Shown here: piece after piece, positions 36,116-44,449 of the stretch
Layout: every line of letters starts with the position of its first letter
How positions within the stretch are numbered: the first letter of the stretch is position 1
Assembly: GCA_016839165.1 (NCBI GenBank)
Contig: CP069300.1
Span: forward strand, 1,798,001 to 1,862,000
Direction: 5' to 3'
DNA: 64,000 nt
From: Bradyrhizobium sp. PSBB068
GTDB taxonomy: Bacteria; Pseudomonadota; Alphaproteobacteria; Rhizobiales; Xanthobacteraceae
Program-made: the position numbers and the translations under genes
Notes under the pieces: model-generated
Databases searched by the model: none
Told to the model about the DNA's origin: nothing
Seen by the model: only the letters and a program-made list of their open reading frames with translations

Positions 36116-37564
36116 ATGGCTGACACAATGACCGTCGCCGCCGGCGACAAGATCCGCTGCGATGCCTGTCCGGTGATGTGCTACATCAAGCCGGGCGCGG
36201 CCGGCGCGTGCGACCGTTACGCCAATCATGATGGCACGCTGGTGCGGGTCGATCCGCATGTCGTGCTGGAGCGTACCGTCTCGCATGGCGGCAAGCTGGT
36301 GCCTTTCCAGGTCAGCGGCGACTGGGACGGCAAGATCGTCCGGCAGCCCGACCTGTTCGTCACCGCGATCGGCGCCGGCACCACCTATCCGGACTACAAG
36401 CCGGCGCCGTTCATCGTGTCGTCGGAAGTCGACGGCGTCGACATGGTCACGGTGGTGACCGAGGGCATCTTCTCCTATTGCGGCGTCAAGGTAAAAATCG
36501 ACACCGACCGCTATCTCGGTCCGGAGACCGCGACTGTGCGCGCGGACGGCGAGGCGGTCGGCCATGTCACGACCAGCGAATATGGCTCGCAGATGCTCTC
36601 GCTCGGCGGCGTGCATCACCTGACCGGTGGCTCCAAGAAAGAGGGCCGCGTCACCTGCGACACGCTAATGGATCTCTCCAATTGCAAGGCGGTGGAGCTG
36701 ACCATCGATGGCGGCGCCACCGTCGTGGTGCAAGCGGGCAAGCCGCCGATCGTCAACGGTGTGGCCGAAGAGCGGATGCGGGTCGGCTGCGGCTCGGCCA
36801 CCATCGGCATGTTCGCCAAGCAGTGGCACGGCAAGGTCGATGAGGTCGTGGTGGTCGACGACCACATCACCGGCGTGCTCAGCGAGCACCAGGCCGGCAA
36901 GCTGCTCGACATCGCCGACACCGGCATCAAGATGAAGGGCCGCCGTTCGACGCCCGGCCGCTATTTCCAGGTCGCCGATCCCGGCACCGGGTGGGGCGGC
37001 ACCAACATCTCCGATCCGCTGTCGATCCTCGGTCCCTTCAATGCCAAGGAGGCGCGGCCCGGGCTCACCATGCTGATGGTCTCGACGACCGGCGAGCATG
37101 CATCGTACTACGTGCTCGACGAGGCGTTGCAGCCGGTCGAGACCGAGATGCCGGCCGATCTCCGATTCTCGGTCGAGCGCATCCAGGAGAATTGCGAACC
37201 CGCGCTGTGCACCGTGCTGTTCATGGGCGGCGCGGGCGGATCGCTGCGCGCCGGCGTCACCGACAATCCTGTGCGGCTGACGCGCTCGGTGAAGGACGCG
37301 CTGACGCGCGTGACCAGCGGCGGCGCGCCGGTGTACGTGTGGCCGGGTGGCGGCATCACCTACATGGTCGATGTCACGCAGATGCCGGCCGGCGCCTTCG
37401 GTTATGTGCCGACCCCGGCACTGGTGGCGCCGATCGAGTTCACGATGCGGCTGTCGGACTACGCGGCGCTCGGCGGCCATATGGATTATGTCCGTCCGCT
37501 GTCGTCGCTGCGGGACAGCGCCGACATCCGGCCGATGCCGTACCTGCCCGGGCGGCACGCATGA
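36116..37564 (+). CDS. 6-hydroxynicotinate reductase (predicted, Fe-S)
   Basis: A 482-residue protein with an N-terminal cysteine motif: C15, C18, C22 and C32 (RCDACPVMC ... GACDRY), fit for a [4Fe-4S] cluster. I recognise it as the family annotated 6-hydroxynicotinate reductase, which reduces 6-hydroxynicotinate to 1,4,5,6-tetrahydro-6-oxonicotinate with ferredoxin. The first step (nicAB, divergent) and the next (enamidase) are encoded nearby, and a ferredoxin reductase gene completes the set. No typical flavin or Rossmann motif is obvious. ATG 36116 is the likely start; the ribosome binding site is weak. The stop overlaps the next start (ATGA). Confidence 0.8.
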   Translation: MADTMTVAAGDKIRCDACPVMCYIKPGAAGACDRYANHDGTLVRVDPHVVLERTVSHGGKLVPFQVSGDWDGKIVRQPDLFVTAIGAGTTYPDYKPAPFIVSSEVDGVDMVTVVTEGIFSYCGVKVKIDTDRYLGPETATVRADGEAVGHVTTSEYGSQMLSLGGVHHLTGGSKKEGRVTCDTLMDLSNCKAVELTIDGGATVVVQAGKPPIVNGVAEERMRVGCGSATIGMFAKQWHGKVDEVVVVDDHITGVLSEHQAGKLLDIADTGIKMKGRRSTPGRYFQVADPGTGWGGTNISDPLSILGPFNAKEARPGLTMLMVSTTGEHASYYVLDEALQPVETEMPADLRFSVERIQENCEPALCTVLFMGGAGGSLRAGVTDNPVRLTRSVKDALTRVTSGGAPVYVWPGGGITYMVDVTQMPAGAFGYVPTPALVAPIEFTMRLSDYAALGGHMDYVRPLSSLRDSADIRPMPYLPGRHA

Positions 37565-38469
37565 CGCGGCTCCCGCAAATCGCGCTTCTTCCTGACGGCA
37601 AGCGGCTGCATTTGCAGGATGGGCCCATTGATCTCGTCATCGAAGCCAGGGGCAGGGATGCGGAAGTTCGATCCGCCTATCAGGCGGCGGCGGAGCACTT
37701 GACCGGTCTGCTCGATGAACTCTGCTCGGAACTTGCCGAACTGCGCAGCGCGGCGCATCCCGATCGCTGCTTGCTGAAGGGCGTGGTCGCGCGGCGCATG
37801 CATGCGGCGGTCGCGCCGTTTGCCGCGGATTGCTTCATCACGCCGATGGCCGCCGTCGCGGGCTCGGTCGCCGAGGAAATCCTCGGTACGATGTTGCGCG
37901 TAGCGGCGCTCGACCGCGGCTATGTCAACAATGGCGGCGATATCGCGTTGCATCTCGGCGAGGGCGAACAATTTACCGTCGGCCTGATGGACCGGCCAGA
38001 CCGTCATGGCGTGATGCGCACGATGTCGGTCGATGCCGACATGCCGGTCCGTGGGATTGCGACCAGCGGCCGCCACGGCCGCAGCTTCTCGCTTGGCATC
38101 GCCGACGCCGTCACCGTGCTGGCGCGAACGGCATCGCAGGCCGATGCGGCTGCGACCGTGATCGCCAACGCGGTCGATCTGCCCGGCCATCCCGCGATCA
38201 TGCGCGTTCCGGCCAACGAATTGCAGCCCGACAGCGACCTCGGTGGACGACTGGTGACGCGCGATGTGGAGAATTTGGCGGAACACGAGATTGGGCAGGC
38301 GCTCGAGGCGGGCGCGGCGCGGGCGCGCATGCTCCTGATGTCGGGATTGATCGAGGGCGCGGCATTGCGTCTACTGGGCGAAACGCGGCTTGTTGGTGCA
38401 ACTGGGATCGGGGCGCCGAAGTCGCACGCGTTTCAGGAACGAACGATAGAACACATGCTGCAGGCATGA
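37561..38469 (+). CDS. UPF0280 family protein (ApbE superfamily)
   Basis: A 302-residue protein starting at the ATG overlapping the reductase stop. It has the UPF0280/COG2122 pattern: an early FITPMAAVAGSVAEEIL stretch, then VNNGGDIALHL, RGIATSGRHGRSFSLGIADA and a Ser/Ala-rich middle. NNGGDIA and IATSG resemble the flavin- and metal-binding blocks of ApbE, the enzyme that attaches FMN to proteins. The function of UPF0280 proteins is unknown. Tight coupling to the reductase suggests a role in its maturation, perhaps cofactor insertion; that is inference. Confidence 0.85.
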   Translation: MTRLPQIALLPDGKRLHLQDGPIDLVIEARGRDAEVRSAYQAAAEHLTGLLDELCSELAELRSAAHPDRCLLKGVVARRMHAAVAPFAADCFITPMAAVAGSVAEEILGTMLRVAALDRGYVNNGGDIALHLGEGEQFTVGLMDRPDRHGVMRTMSVDADMPVRGIATSGRHGRSFSLGIADAVTVLARTASQADAAATVIANAVDLPGHPAIMRVPANELQPDSDLGGRLVTRDVENLAEHEIGQALEAGAARARMLLMSGLIEGAALRLLGETRLVGATGIGAPKSHAFQERTIEHMLQA

Positions 38470-38485
38470 CCGGGAGCGAGGCACA

Positions 38486-39070
38486 ATGAGCGCCGTTATT
38501 CGCAAGATCGTCACCGTGGTCGAGGAGATCCATCTGGAGATGGGCAAGACCATCGCGCCGCCGACCCGCCGCGCCGCCGCCATCGCCGTGATCGAGAATC
38601 CCTTCGCCGGACGTTATGTCGAGGATCTGTCGCCGCTGATCGCGATCGGCGAGGAACTCGGTGAATTGCTCTCCAAGCGGGCCGTCGCCGCGCTCGGCAT
38701 CGATGGTGCCAAGGCGCACAGCTACGGCAAGGCCGCCGCTGTCGGCGAGAATGGCGAGCTCGAGCACGCGGCCGCGATCCTGCATCCGAAAATGGGTGCG
38801 CCGGTGCGCAAGGTGCTGTCGAAGGGCGCGGCGCTGATCCCGTCGTCGAAGAAGCGCTCGGGGCCCGGCACCACGCTGGATATTCCGCTCGGGCACAAGG
38901 ATGCGGCCTTCGTGCGCAGCCATTTCGACGGCATGGAGGTGCAGATCAACGATGCGCCGCGGGCCAACGAGATCATGGTCGCGGTTGCGGTCACCGACAG
39001 CGGGCGGCCGCTGCCGCGCGTCGGCGGGCTGACGGTCGGCGAAGTCAAAGGCGAAGACGGATTGCGTTAA
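38486..39070 (+). CDS. Amino acid synthesis (AA_synth, DUF1185) family protein
   Basis: A 194-residue protein, MSAVIRKIVTVVEEIHLEMG, with the family blocks VIENPFAGRYVEDLSPL, KAHSYGKAAAVG and GSKGAALIPSSKK-like KGAALIPSSKKRSGPG. The family name comes from an old annotation and no reaction is established. It sits 16 bp after UPF0280 and 27 bp before the binding-protein gene, so it belongs to the operon. A role in the nicotinate pathway, for example at the tetrahydro-oxonicotinate or formylglutarate stage, is possible but unsupported by sequence. Confidence 0.8.
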   Translation: MSAVIRKIVTVVEEIHLEMGKTIAPPTRRAAAIAVIENPFAGRYVEDLSPLIAIGEELGELLSKRAVAALGIDGAKAHSYGKAAAVGENGELEHAAAILHPKMGAPVRKVLSKGAALIPSSKKRSGPGTTLDIPLGHKDAAFVRSHFDGMEVQINDAPRANEIMVAVAVTDSGRPLPRVGGLTVGEVKGEDGLR

Positions 39071-39097
39071 TCTCTTTCAAGGAAACTGGAGGACGGG

Positions 39098-40312
39098 ATG
39101 CGTGGTTATTTCGTAGGGGCGGGATTGGCGATCGCGGTCGCGGCCATGGCAACGGGCGCCATGACGACGCAGGCCATGGCGCAGAGCGAAATCAAGATCG
39201 GCGAGATCAACTCCTATTCGCTGCTGCCGGCGTTCACCGAGCCCTATCGCAAGGGCTGGCAGCTCGCGGTGGAGGAGATCAATGCCGCCGGCGGCATCAA
39301 TGGCAAGAAGCTCGTCGTCATTTCCAAGGATGATGGCGGCAAGCCGGCGGATGCGCAGACCGCGGCCAACGAACTGGTGTCGAGCGAGAATGTCGCGATG
39401 CTAACCGGTACGTTCCTGTCGAATATCGGCCTCGCGGTCTCTGACTTCGCCAACCAGAAGAAGGTGTTCTTCCTCGCGGCTGAGCCGCTGACCGACGCGA
39501 TCACCTGGTCGAAGGGTAATCGCTACACCTTCCGCCTGCGGCCGTCGAACTACATGCAGGCCGCGATGCTGGTGGCAGAAGCCGCCAAACTTCCCGCAAA
39601 ACGCTGGGCGACCATCGCGCCGAACTATGAATACGGCCAGTCGGCGGTTGCGGTGTTCAAGAAGCTGATGTCGGAGAAGCGGCCTGATATCCAGTGGGTC
39701 GACGAGCAGTGGCCGCCGCAGGGCAAGATCGACGCCGGCCCGGTGGTGCAGGCGACCGCCGCCGCGAACCCGGAGGCGATCCTCAACGTCACTTTCGGCG
39801 CCGACCTCGTCAAGCTCGTGCGCGAGGGCAACACCCGCGGCCTGTTCAAGGGGCGCACGGTGGTGAGCTTCCTGACCGGCGAGCCGGAATATCTCGATCC
39901 GCTGAAGGACGAGACGCCCGAGGGTTGGATCGTCACCGGCTATCCCTGGTATTCGATCAAGACGCCGGAGCACGACGCGTTCCTCAAGGCCTATCAGGCC
40001 AAGTACAACGACTATCCGCGGCTCGGCTCGATCGTGGGCTACCAGACCATCAAGGCGGCGGCGGCAATCCTCGCCAAGGCCGGCTCGAGCGATCCGGAGA
40101 AGCTGATCGCGGCGGCCGAAGGCATCTCGACGCCGTCGCCGTTCGGCGAGATCACCTTCCGCAAGATCGACCACCAGTCGACGCTCGGCGCCTTCACCGG
40201 CAAGACCGCGCTGAAGGACGGCAAGGGCATCATGGTCGATACCGCCTATCGCAAGGGTTCGGACTATCTGCCTGGCGATGCCGAGATCGAGAAGATGCGG
40301 CCGAAGGATTGA
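39098..40312 (+). CDS. ABC transporter substrate-binding protein, LivK type
   Basis: A 404-residue periplasmic binding protein with a signal peptide ending near TTQAMAQS. The mature protein opens IKIGEINSYSLLPAFTEPYR, then VEEINAAGGINGKKL and DDGGKPADAQTAANELV. GGAGG sits upstream (AACTGGAGGACGGG). It follows DUF1185 by 27 bp and precedes the permease fusion after a repeat. Its place inside the nicotinate operon suggests that it binds nicotinate, 6-hydroxynicotinate or a related pyridine acid, rather than a branched-chain amino acid. Confidence 0.92.
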   Translation: MRGYFVGAGLAIAVAAMATGAMTTQAMAQSEIKIGEINSYSLLPAFTEPYRKGWQLAVEEINAAGGINGKKLVVISKDDGGKPADAQTAANELVSSENVAMLTGTFLSNIGLAVSDFANQKKVFFLAAEPLTDAITWSKGNRYTFRLRPSNYMQAAMLVAEAAKLPAKRWATIAPNYEYGQSAVAVFKKLMSEKRPDIQWVDEQWPPQGKIDAGPVVQATAAANPEAILNVTFGADLVKLVREGNTRGLFKGRTVVSFLTGEPEYLDPLKDETPEGWIVTGYPWYSIKTPEHDAFLKAYQAKYNDYPRLGSIVGYQTIKAAAAILAKAGSSDPEKLIAAAEGISTPSPFGEITFRKIDHQSTLGAFTGKTALKDGKGIMVDTAYRKGSDYLPGDAEIEKMRPKD

Positions 40313-40321
40313 GGCCTCTTA

Positions 40322-40460
40322 GTTTCCCCTCTCCCTGTTCTTACGGGGAGAGGGTTAGGACGAGGGACGTCTCCAAGAGTGGGCTCGTGGAGAGTTCCCC
40401 TCACCCGAATTCAAGCTGCGCTTGAATTCGACCTCTCCCCGCAGGCGGGGCGAGGTGAAG
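40322..40460. repeat. Inverted intergenic repeat between binding protein and permease genes
   Basis: CCCCTCTCCCTGTTCTTACG then GGGAGAGGG forms a first hairpin. CCCCTCACCCGAATTCAAGC then TGCGCTTGAATTCGACCTC and CCCCGCAGGCGGGGCGAGGT form the rest. Same family as 14191-14348 and 24221-24375. It separates the highly expressed type of gene (binding protein) from the permease. Confidence 0.8.
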
Positions 40461-40483
40461 AAAAACTCCAACGCGGACCGCCT

Positions 40484-42373
40484 ATGGCCTTCTATATCGT
40501 CCAGTTCCTGACCGGTCTTGCCAGCGCGGCGTCGCTGTTCCTGGTCGCTTCGGGTCTGTCGATCATCTTCGGCGTGACGCGGATCGTGAACTTCGCGCAT
40601 GGCGCGTTCTACATGCTCGGCGCCTATGTCGCCTTCACCCTGACCGAGCGTTTCTCGGGCGCATTCGGCTTCTGGGGCGGCATCGTCATCGCCGCGCTGG
40701 CGGTTGCCGCAATCGGCGTGCTGGTTGAGATGGTGCTGCTGCGCCGGATCTACCATTCGCCGGAGCTGTTCCAGCTGCTGGCGACCTTCGGCCTCACCCT
40801 GATGGTCGAGGACCTCGTGGTGCTGATCTGGGGGCCGGATGATCTCGTCGGCCGCCGCGCGCCGGGCTTCAAGGGCGCGATCGATTTCTTCGGCCAGAAT
40901 ATTCCGAGCTACGACCTGTTCCTGATCGTGCTCGGGCCGGTCGTGCTCGGCGTGCTCTGGCTGTTGTTCCAGCGCACCCGCTGGGGCGTGCTGGTGCGCG
41001 CGGCGACACAGGACCGCGACATGGTCGCGGCGCTCGGCGTCAATCAAAAATGGCTGTTCACCAGTGTGTTCGCGCTCGGCGTCTTCCTCGCCGCGCTCGG
41101 CGGCGCGCTGCAGATTCCGCGCGATGCGGTCAACCACGCGATGGACCTGCGCGTCATCGTCGAGGTCTTCGTCGTGGTCGTGATCGGCGGCCTCGGCAGC
41201 ATCATCGGCGCCTTCGTCGCGGCTGTGCTGGTGTCCGAGCTCAACGCGTTCGGCATCCTGATCTTTCCGAAGATCTCCATCATCCTGGTGTTCCTGGTAA
41301 TGGCGGTGGTGCTGATCGTCCGGCCGTGGGGGCTGTTCGGCAAGCCGGAGGCGCCGGCGCGGCGCACGCCGGGTCTCACCGTCAATCCATGGCGGCCGCT
41401 GACGACGAACGAACGGCTTGCCGCGATCGCCGTGCTCATCGTCGCCGCTGCGCTGCCGTTCGTCGCCGGCAACTACGTGCTCACCGTCGGCTCCGAGATC
41501 GCGATCTTCGTGATCTTCGCGGTCAGCCTGCATTTCCTGATGTCGGTCGGCGGGCTCGCCTCGTTCGGGCACGCGGCCTATTTCGGCCTTGGCGCCTATG
41601 GCGTGGCGCTGCTCGCCAAGATGGCGGGCTTGCCGATGATCGCCTGCCTGCTGCTCGGGCCGCTGCTCGGCCTTATGGGCGCCGCCGTGTTCGGCTTCTT
41701 CGCCGTGCAGCTCTCGGGCGTCTATTTCGCGATGCTGACCCTGGCCTTTGCCCAGATCGTCTGGTCGATCGCGTTCCAATGGGTGTCGGTGACCGGCGGC
41801 GACAACGGCATTCTCGGCGTCTGGCCGGAAAAATGGGCGGGGAGCCCGTCGCATTTCTATTGGCTGTCGCTCGGCATCGCCGCGCTTGCCGTGGTGATCC
41901 TCCGTATCATCGTGTTCTCGCCGTTCGGCTTTGCGCTGCGCGCGACACGCGATTCGCCGCTGCGCAGCGAGGCAATCGGCATCAACGGCAAGCGCATCCA
42001 GTGGACCGCCTTCGTGATCGCGGGCACGGTCGCAGGCCTCGCCGGCGCGCTGTTCGCCTATCTCAAGGGCAGCGTCTTCCCGGACAATATGGGCATCTCG
42101 CTGTCGGTCGACGCGCTGGTCATGGTGCTGCTCGGCGGCGTCGAGACGGTGTCCGGCGCGGTGGTCGGCGCCATCGTCTACAAGGCGCTGAACATCTGGC
42201 TGGTCAGCCAGACCGACTGGTCGAAGCTCGTGCTCGGCGGCTTTGTCGTGCTGATCGTGGTCGCGTTCCCGAAGGGCATCGTCGGTACGCTGGAAGCAGT
42301 CATGCGCCGGCGGCGTAAATCGCCCTCGTCGGCCTCGCCCCTGCTCACCTCCCGCATAGAGACCGCCGAATGA
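40484..42373 (+). CDS. Fused ABC permease, LivH-LivM type
   Basis: A 629-residue membrane protein joining two Liv permeases. Residues 1-285 are LivH-like (SGLSIIFGVTRIVNFAHGAF near the start) and about 300-629 are LivM-like (VGGLASFGHAAYFGLGAYGV, then LRATRDSPLRSEAIGIN). The linker is GKPEAPARRTPGLTVN. Usually these are two genes. The frame is continuous and both halves end in normal fashion, so it is a true fusion. ATG 40484 is chosen, as the open frame upstream is inside the repeat. The stop overlaps the LivG start. Confidence 0.92.
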   Translation: MAFYIVQFLTGLASAASLFLVASGLSIIFGVTRIVNFAHGAFYMLGAYVAFTLTERFSGAFGFWGGIVIAALAVAAIGVLVEMVLLRRIYHSPELFQLLATFGLTLMVEDLVVLIWGPDDLVGRRAPGFKGAIDFFGQNIPSYDLFLIVLGPVVLGVLWLLFQRTRWGVLVRAATQDRDMVAALGVNQKWLFTSVFALGVFLAALGGALQIPRDAVNHAMDLRVIVEVFVVVVIGGLGSIIGAFVAAVLVSELNAFGILIFPKISIILVFLVMAVVLIVRPWGLFGKPEAPARRTPGLTVNPWRPLTTNERLAAIAVLIVAAALPFVAGNYVLTVGSEIAIFVIFAVSLHFLMSVGGLASFGHAAYFGLGAYGVALLAKMAGLPMIACLLLGPLLGLMGAAVFGFFAVQLSGVYFAMLTLAFAQIVWSIAFQWVSVTGGDNGILGVWPEKWAGSPSHFYWLSLGIAALAVVILRIIVFSPFGFALRATRDSPLRSEAIGINGKRIQWTAFVIAGTVAGLAGALFAYLKGSVFPDNMGISLSVDALVMVLLGGVETVSGAVVGAIVYKALNIWLVSQTDWSKLVLGGFVVLIVVAFPKGIVGTLEAVMRRRRKSPSSASPLLTSRIETAE

Positions 42374-43161
42374 GCATGGTCCCCGCATTGTTGTCGGTCG
42401 AGGGGCTGACCAAATCCTATGGCGGCGTGCACGCGGTGCGCGGCGTCTCGTTCGAGTTGCGTGCCGGCGAGATCCTGGCGCTGATCGGACCGAACGGTGC
42501 CGGCAAGAGCACCTGCTTCGACATGCTGAATGGCCAGAACATTCCCGATAGCGGCCGCATCCGCGTGCTGGGCGAGGAGACCACCGGCAAGAAGCCGCGC
42601 GTGGTCTGGCGCATGGGGGTGGGGCGCACGTTCCAGATTGCAGCGACGTTCCCGACCATGACGGTGCGCGAGAATGTGCAGGTCGCGCTGGTGTCGCATG
42701 GCGGGCAACTGTTCAATCTGTGGGCTTCGACTGCGCGTCAGGCCCGCGACGAGGCCGGGCGGCTGCTCGATCTGGTCGGCATGGGTGCCTATGCGGAGCG
42801 GCCCTGCGGCGAGCTTGCCTATGGCGACGTCAAGCGGCTGGAGCTTGCGATCGCGCTCGCCAACCAGCCGAAGCTCTTGTTGATGGACGAGCCGACCGCC
42901 GGCATGGCACCGCGCGAGCGCATCGAGCTGATGCGGCTGACGGCGCGGATCGCCCGCGAGCAGTCGATCGGCGTGCTGTTCACCGAACATGACATGGACG
43001 TGGTGTTCGAGCATGCCGACCGGATCCTGGTGCTGAACCGCGGCAGCCTGATCGCCGAGGGCTCGCCCGAGGAGGTTCGCGGCAACGCGCAGGTGCGGGC
43101 GATCTATCTCGGCGAAGGCCTGCTCTACGACGCAAGGCACCGCGAGGGAGCATCGGCATGA
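42370..43161 (+). CDS. ABC transporter ATP-binding protein, LivG type
   Basis: A 263-residue ATPase. Walker A is GPNGAGKST (about 41-49) and Walker B is LLLMDEPTAGMAP. The family signature is degenerate, LAYGDVKRLELA instead of LSGGQ, as in other LivG proteins. The C-terminus has the typical EHDMDVVFEHADRILVL block. The ATG overlaps the permease stop and the stop overlaps the LivF start (ATGA both times). Confidence 0.93.
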   Translation: MSMVPALLSVEGLTKSYGGVHAVRGVSFELRAGEILALIGPNGAGKSTCFDMLNGQNIPDSGRIRVLGEETTGKKPRVVWRMGVGRTFQIAATFPTMTVRENVQVALVSHGGQLFNLWASTARQARDEAGRLLDLVGMGAYAERPCGELAYGDVKRLELAIALANQPKLLLMDEPTAGMAPRERIELMRLTARIAREQSIGVLFTEHDMDVVFEHADRILVLNRGSLIAEGSPEEVRGNAQVRAIYLGEGLLYDARHREGASA

Positions 43162-43862
43162 AGCTCACGGTGAACGACCTCAACAGCTTTTACGGCCCGG
43201 CGCATATCCTGTTCGACATCGCGCTCGAGGTCGGCGAAGGTGAGGTGGTCGCATTGCTCGGCCGCAACGGCGCCGGCAAGTCGACCACGTTCCGCTCCAT
43301 CGTCGGCCTGGTCGAGAACCGTTCCGGCCGCATCATGTTCGAGGGCAAGGACGTGTCAACGCTGCCGACGCATGCGATCGTGCGCGGCGGGCTCGGCTAC
43401 GTCCCGGAGGAGCGGCGTATCTTCACGGATCTGACGGTCGAGGAAAATCTCGAGGTCGGCCGCCAGCCGAAGCGACCGGGCGCGCCGCAATGGGATCGCG
43501 ACAAGTTGTTCAAGCTGTTTCCCAATCTCGGCGAGATGCGCGGCCGGCCCGGCGGGCGGATGAGCGGCGGCGAGCAGCAGATGCTGACGATCGCGCGCAC
43601 GCTGATGGGCAATCCGTCGCTGGTGCTGCTCGATGAACCCTCGGAGGGCCTGTCGCCCAAGATCGTCGAGCAGATGGTCGATGCGATCCTGGCGATGAAG
43701 CAAGAGGGCGTCAGCATCGTTGTGTCAGAGCAGAACCTGCATTTCGCCCGGCTGATCTCGGATCGCGCCTACATCATCGAGCGGGGCCGGATCTGCTTCG
43801 GCGGCACCATGGCCGAACTTGATGCGCGTCCGGATGTCCGCGACGCGCATCTGTCGCTGTAA
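43158..43862 (+). CDS. ABC transporter ATP-binding protein, LivF type
   Basis: A 234-residue ATPase with Walker A GRNGAGKST, signature MSGGEQQML and Walker B LVLLDEPSEGLSP. It completes the Liv-type importer of the nicotinate operon (binding protein, fused permease, two ATPases). It is followed 18 bp later by the MarR gene. Confidence 0.94.
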   Translation: MKLTVNDLNSFYGPAHILFDIALEVGEGEVVALLGRNGAGKSTTFRSIVGLVENRSGRIMFEGKDVSTLPTHAIVRGGLGYVPEERRIFTDLTVEENLEVGRQPKRPGAPQWDRDKLFKLFPNLGEMRGRPGGRMSGGEQQMLTIARTLMGNPSLVLLDEPSEGLSPKIVEQMVDAILAMKQEGVSIVVSEQNLHFARLISDRAYIIERGRICFGGTMAELDARPDVRDAHLSL

Positions 43863-43880
43863 AGGGCAGGGGTTAAGACA

Positions 43881-44336
43881 ATGGCGCGGAGTGCTGCACC
43901 GAAGCGAAGCGTGAAGGCCGCAAAGCCGGGCTATGTGCTGGACGAGCAGATCGGCTTCATCCTGCGCCAGGTGTCGCAGCGTCACGCCGTGATCTTCGCC
44001 CGCGAGATCGGCATCAGCCTGACGCCGACGCAATGGGCGGCGCTGTCGAAACTGTCTGAGGTCGGCGCGTGCTCGCAGAACCAGCTGGGGCGGCTGACCT
44101 CGATGGACGTTGCGACCATCAAGGGCGTGATCGACCGCTTGACCGCGCGCGGCCTGACCGAGACCGCACCCGATCCCAATGACGGCCGCCGGCTGCTGGT
44201 GAGCCTGACGCGCGCCGGCCAGCAGATGGCCGACAAGGCCGCGCCGAATGCGCTTGTGATCTCGAGGGAGACGCTGGCGCCGCTCGACGCCAAGGAGCGC
44301 GAGACGCTGATGGCGCTGCTCGGGAAGCTGCGGTGA
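43881..44336 (+). CDS. MarR-family transcriptional regulator, probable nicotinate-pathway repressor
   Basis: A 151-residue winged-helix protein. YVLDEQIGFILRQVSQRHAV forms the dimer helix, SLTPTQWAALSKLSEVGACS and QLGRLTSMDVATIKGVIDRL the DNA-reading part, and DPNDGRRLLVSLT the wing. The first block looks like NicR/BpsR, MarR regulators of nicotinate degradation in Pseudomonas and Bordetella that respond to 6-hydroxynicotinate. As last gene of the operon it may regulate its own transcription through the GTATAC palindromes upstream. That it binds those sites is inference. Confidence 0.88.
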   Translation: MARSAAPKRSVKAAKPGYVLDEQIGFILRQVSQRHAVIFAREIGISLTPTQWAALSKLSEVGACSQNQLGRLTSMDVATIKGVIDRLTARGLTETAPDPNDGRRLLVSLTRAGQQMADKAAPNALVISRETLAPLDAKERETLMALLGKLR

Positions 44337-44359
44337 TGATACGTACTGCTCCATCTACG

Positions 44360-44443
44360 CGATTGCGAGCATAGCGAAGCAATCCATTTTCCGCCTGCGG
44401 CGATGTGGATTGCTTCGTCGCTTCGCTCCTCGCAATGACGACA
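44360..44443. repeat. Inverted intergenic repeat (GCGATTGCGAGC...GCTCCTCGCAATGAC family)
   Basis: CGATTGCGAGCATAGCGAAG with inner GCAATCCA pairs with TGGATTGCTTCGTCGCTTCG and CTCCTCGCAATGACG. It lies between the convergent MarR and enamidase genes. Same family as 22013-22098. Confidence 0.85.
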
Positions 44444-44449
44444 GCGTGC

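Noticed and set aside
40484..42373. Fused LivH-LivM as an assembly error
   Set aside because: The frame is continuous through a sensible linker, both halves are full length, and the following start overlaps the stop normally.
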